A DNA stretch of 46,567 nt from Sphingomonadales bacterium (GTDB taxonomy: Bacteria > Pseudomonadota > Alphaproteobacteria > Sphingomonadales > Sphingomonadaceae), in the NCBI GenBank assembly GCA_028870315.1, contig JAGWPW010000110.1, positions 1 through 46,567 of the forward strand. The letters run 5' to 3'. Made by a program: the position numbers and the translations under genes. The notes under the pieces were generated by a model. It was given only the letters and a program-made list of their open reading frames with translations, was not told the origin of the DNA and searched no databases. Positions 44,543 through 46,567 of the stretch are shown one piece after another (position 1 is the first letter of the stretch; each line of letters opens with the position of its first letter).

Positions 44543-44619
44543 CTGTCGAACCCGGCATACGATCGACAAAAATCGCCCGCAGGACAACGCGCGATCAGAC
44601 GCCCCCCCTCATCACCTCA

Positions 44620-45699
44620 TCAGCTCTGGCCGAATACCAGCAGCCTTACCGAGCCGGGAATCGCACGCGGGTAGCCATGCGGATTATCCTTTGTCGGCTT
44701 CCCCGATGCTGCAAACCGGGCGGTAAGAATGAACACGTGATGCGTCAAAGCATCGAGCGCCAGCGTTCGGCCATTGGCACCGGTGCGAATCGTGTCGATC
44801 ACGCCGAGCGTGCGGCCATCGCTTTCGCGCGCGATGGTCAAGGTCCCGTCCGCACTGGCGACAAACAGAAGGTCCTTTGCCGGGTCGAATGCCATCGCAT
44901 CGGTGCCATCGCCGCTCGCAGCCCGTGACACGACCCGGCCGCTGCGCGCATCCACCATCACGACGGATTTGTTGTCGCAGGCCGAAAAAAGCAGATGGCG
45001 ACGCTTGTCGATGGCCATCGCCGATGGTTCGGGACAATTACCGATCGGCCAGAGCGCCGTGACCTTATGCGCATTTGCATCGATCACGCCGATCTCGCTG
45101 CGGTCGGCGATATTGACGAAAACATTGCCGTCATCGTCCGCCACCGCCGCCTCCGGACGCCCCGGCAGCGCGATGGCGCCACGGTTCGCGCCCGTCACGG
45201 CATCGACGATGCCGACATCGTCAACGGCCGCGGTCTTGCCGTTGAACGACAGGACCGTTCGCGTGCGTGGCTCGAAAACGACGGCGTCCGCACCCGGATC
45301 GACGTCTGCTGACCAGAGGCGGGCCCGCGTACGGCGGTCAAACGCGGTGATCGAAGATGGCTGTTCAACCGATATATAGCCGCGCCCAAGAGCAGGCGCG
45401 ATGGCCACGCCATGCACCATCCCGACACCGCGAACCCGCATGTGCGGCGGGATCGGCCCGACCAGCCGCATGGCAGCCGTGTCGAATTCCAACACGCCGG
45501 AATTATCGGTGATGAACAGGCGGTGGCGCTCGGCATCGGTCGCAAGATAGTCCCAGCCCGTCACTTGGGGCAGCGCAACCGAACGCAGCAGCCTGTATCC
45601 CGAAGTCGTCCGTGCAAATGCCGATGGCACCGACGCGAGCGCCGCCACACCAAGGATTGCACCCGCATGAAGCGCAAGATCACGAAGGCGGCGCGCCAT
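44620..45699 (-). CDS. YncE-like exported beta-propeller protein (YVTN repeats)
   Basis: A 359-residue protein with a signal peptide (ILGVAALASVPSAFA) and repeated blades of about 40 residues (for example RHRLFITDNSGVLEFD, DGNVFVNIADRSEIGVIDAN, RHLLFSACDNKSVVMVDARS, DLLFVASADGTLTIARE), typical of the YncE/YVTN propeller family. Its function is unknown; such proteins often accompany TonB-dependent receptors in sphingomonads. An ATG at 45699 overlaps the receptor stop by one base; a GTG at 45702 is equally possible. GC content is lower than in the sugar operons. It is the last visible gene of the receptor operon. Confidence 0.8.
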   Translation of the reverse strand: MARRLRDLALHAGAILGVAALASVPSAFARTTSGYRLLRSVALPQVTGWDYLATDAERHRLFITDNSGVLEFDTAAMRLVGPIPPHMRVRGVGMVHGVAIAPALGRGYISVEQPSSITAFDRRTRARLWSADVDPGADAVVFEPRTRTVLSFNGKTAAVDDVGIVDAVTGANRGAIALPGRPEAAVADDDGNVFVNIADRSEIGVIDANAHKVTALWPIGNCPEPSAMAIDKRRHLLFSACDNKSVVMVDARSGRVVSRAASGDGTDAMAFDPAKDLLFVASADGTLTIARESDGRTLGVIDTIRTGANGRTLALDALTHHVFILTARFAASGKPTKDNPHGYPRAIPGSVRLLVFGQS

Positions 45700-46567
45700 C
45701 ACAATTTCGCACCAACCTGGATGCCAAATGTCCGGGGCGCCTGAAAGCCCACATTATAGGTGCCAGGATTGCTCAACGGCGGCGCAAAACTCTCGCTTTC
45801 GTCAACAATGACCACCGAATTTTCAATGTTGCGGACAAAGGCACCTATGCTCCAGCGTCCATCCCGCGTCTGATAGGTGAGGTATGCATCGGTGCGTGTA
45901 TAGGGTTTCTGGTAACTGTCGGGCACATTGTAAAAGTCGAAATACTGGCCCGATTGATATTTTGTCTCAATCCGGGCGGTAATCGATCCCCTCGTCATCT
46001 TGAACACATGCTCATAGGCCGCGGTCAGCGACACATCCGGCGCCTGGGTAAGACGGTTTCCACCAATATCGAAGGTTTGCCCCACCGCGTTGGTGAACAG
46101 TTGATGCCCGAAACGCGCATGGAGCCAGTTCAGGTTAAGGTCGAATTCGCCCAGCGGCTCAATCTCCTCTGCAAATGAGATTTCGGTACCATAGATATTG
46201 GTCCGCGCCGCGTTAACCGTGATCACGCCGCCCTGGTTTGATTCCAGAAGCTGCTCGCCACTGTATCGCATGTAGAAAATATCGGCATCGAACTTGAGAT
46301 GTCCATTCAGTAACCGGTTCTTGGTTCCGGCTTCGAACGAGGTCACATATTCCGGTGAATAAGGTTGAATGTAGCTGGGACCCGTCGTTGGAACATAAAG
46401 ATTGAAAAACCCGGCGCGATAGCCGGTATCCGCTTTGACATAGGCCATGGTGTGTGGGTTGAACTGAAGCTCATCGCCGACATGCCATGTCCATTTCGAG
46501 TAGCTGTCGGCCTGGCGCGCGGGGTAAATGCCGTCACCGGGCGAGGCAAGGTCGGTCTGCGCAATTG
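45699..46567 (-). CDS. TonB-dependent receptor, C-terminal part (cut by window edge)
   Basis: The frame stays open from the right edge to the stop at 45699-45701, about 288 residues. It shows outer-membrane beta-barrel strands with alternating aromatic residues: AYVKADTGYRAGFFNLYVP, YVTSFEAGTKNRLLNGHLKF, GEFDLNLNWLHARFGHQLF, and the C-terminal strand APRTFGIQVGAKL. The N-terminal plug and TonB box are outside the window. The ligand is unknown. Two sampled 60-base lines have 28 and 29 G+C, well below the sugar operons. Confidence 0.88.
   Translation of the reverse strand, partial: IAQTDLASPGDGIYPARQADSYSKWTWHVGDELQFNPHTMAYVKADTGYRAGFFNLYVPTTGPSYIQPYSPEYVTSFEAGTKNRLLNGHLKFDADIFYMRYSGEQLLESNQGGVITVNAARTNIYGTEISFAEEIEPLGEFDLNLNWLHARFGHQLFTNAVGQTFDIGGNRLTQAPDVSLTAAYEHVFKMTRGSITARIETKYQSGQYFDFYNVPDSYQKPYTRTDAYLTYQTRDGRWSIGAFVRNIENSVVIVDESESFAPPLSNPGTYNVGFQAPRTFGIQVGAKL

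Overview
The window reads as chromosomal DNA of a high-GC alphaproteobacterium, most likely a sphingomonad. The 5' end of a 16S rRNA gene at the left edge, the sugar-acid genes and the metW-metX / hisC-tyrA / ftsEX neighbourhood all fit that group. Genes are packed tightly, most of them joined by 4-base stop/start overlaps (ATGA or GTGA).

Layout. 1-671: start of an rrn operon on the minus strand with its leader and promoter. 672-2285: FMN-binding glutamate synthase-like protein. 2314-8923: hexuronate block (KDG kinase, secreted GH2 enzyme with a malectin-like domain, uronate isomerase UxaC, fructuronate reductase-type dehydrogenase). 8936-10980: TetR regulator, sterol desaturase-type hydroxylase and a small exported protein. 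11022-23103: two divergent, translationally coupled operons that leave one 76-base control region (18206-18281). The minus operon encodes an IlvD/Edd sugar-acid dehydratase, a 95-residue small protein, a Tat-type GH2 beta-galactosidase, AraD1, a galactose/arabinose 1-dehydrogenase and a GntR regulator. The plus operon encodes an MFS sugar permease, a ThuA-domain protein, an SMP-30 lactonase, KDGal kinase and KDPGal aldolase. Together they spell out the De Ley-Doudoroff route from galactosides to pyruvate and glyceraldehyde 3-phosphate, probably shared with L-arabinose.

23118-31254: sugar isomerase, enoyl-CoA hydratase-like protein, nitronate monooxygenase and aminotransferase, divergent from a hydantoinase/oxoprolinase pair. 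31436-34297: CsgG/HfaB-like protein with an SH3 tail, small membrane protein, methyltransferase and glyoxalase II. 34407-44388: conserved housekeeping block (rpsA, metW, metX, hisC, tyrA, an acyltransferase, a YdcF-family protein, ftsX, ftsE, a zinc-ribbon protein, tRNA-Leu). 44389-46567: a compositionally different stretch after the tRNA 3' end, with large inverted repeats, a YVTN beta-propeller protein and the C-terminal part of a TonB-dependent receptor cut by the window edge.

The most unusual signal is an unnamed module of about 70 residues that occurs three times around the sugar locus: alone and exported (10636-10980), alone without a leader and coupled to the GH2 gene (16103-16390), and fused to the N-terminus of the exported ThuA protein (19589-20716).
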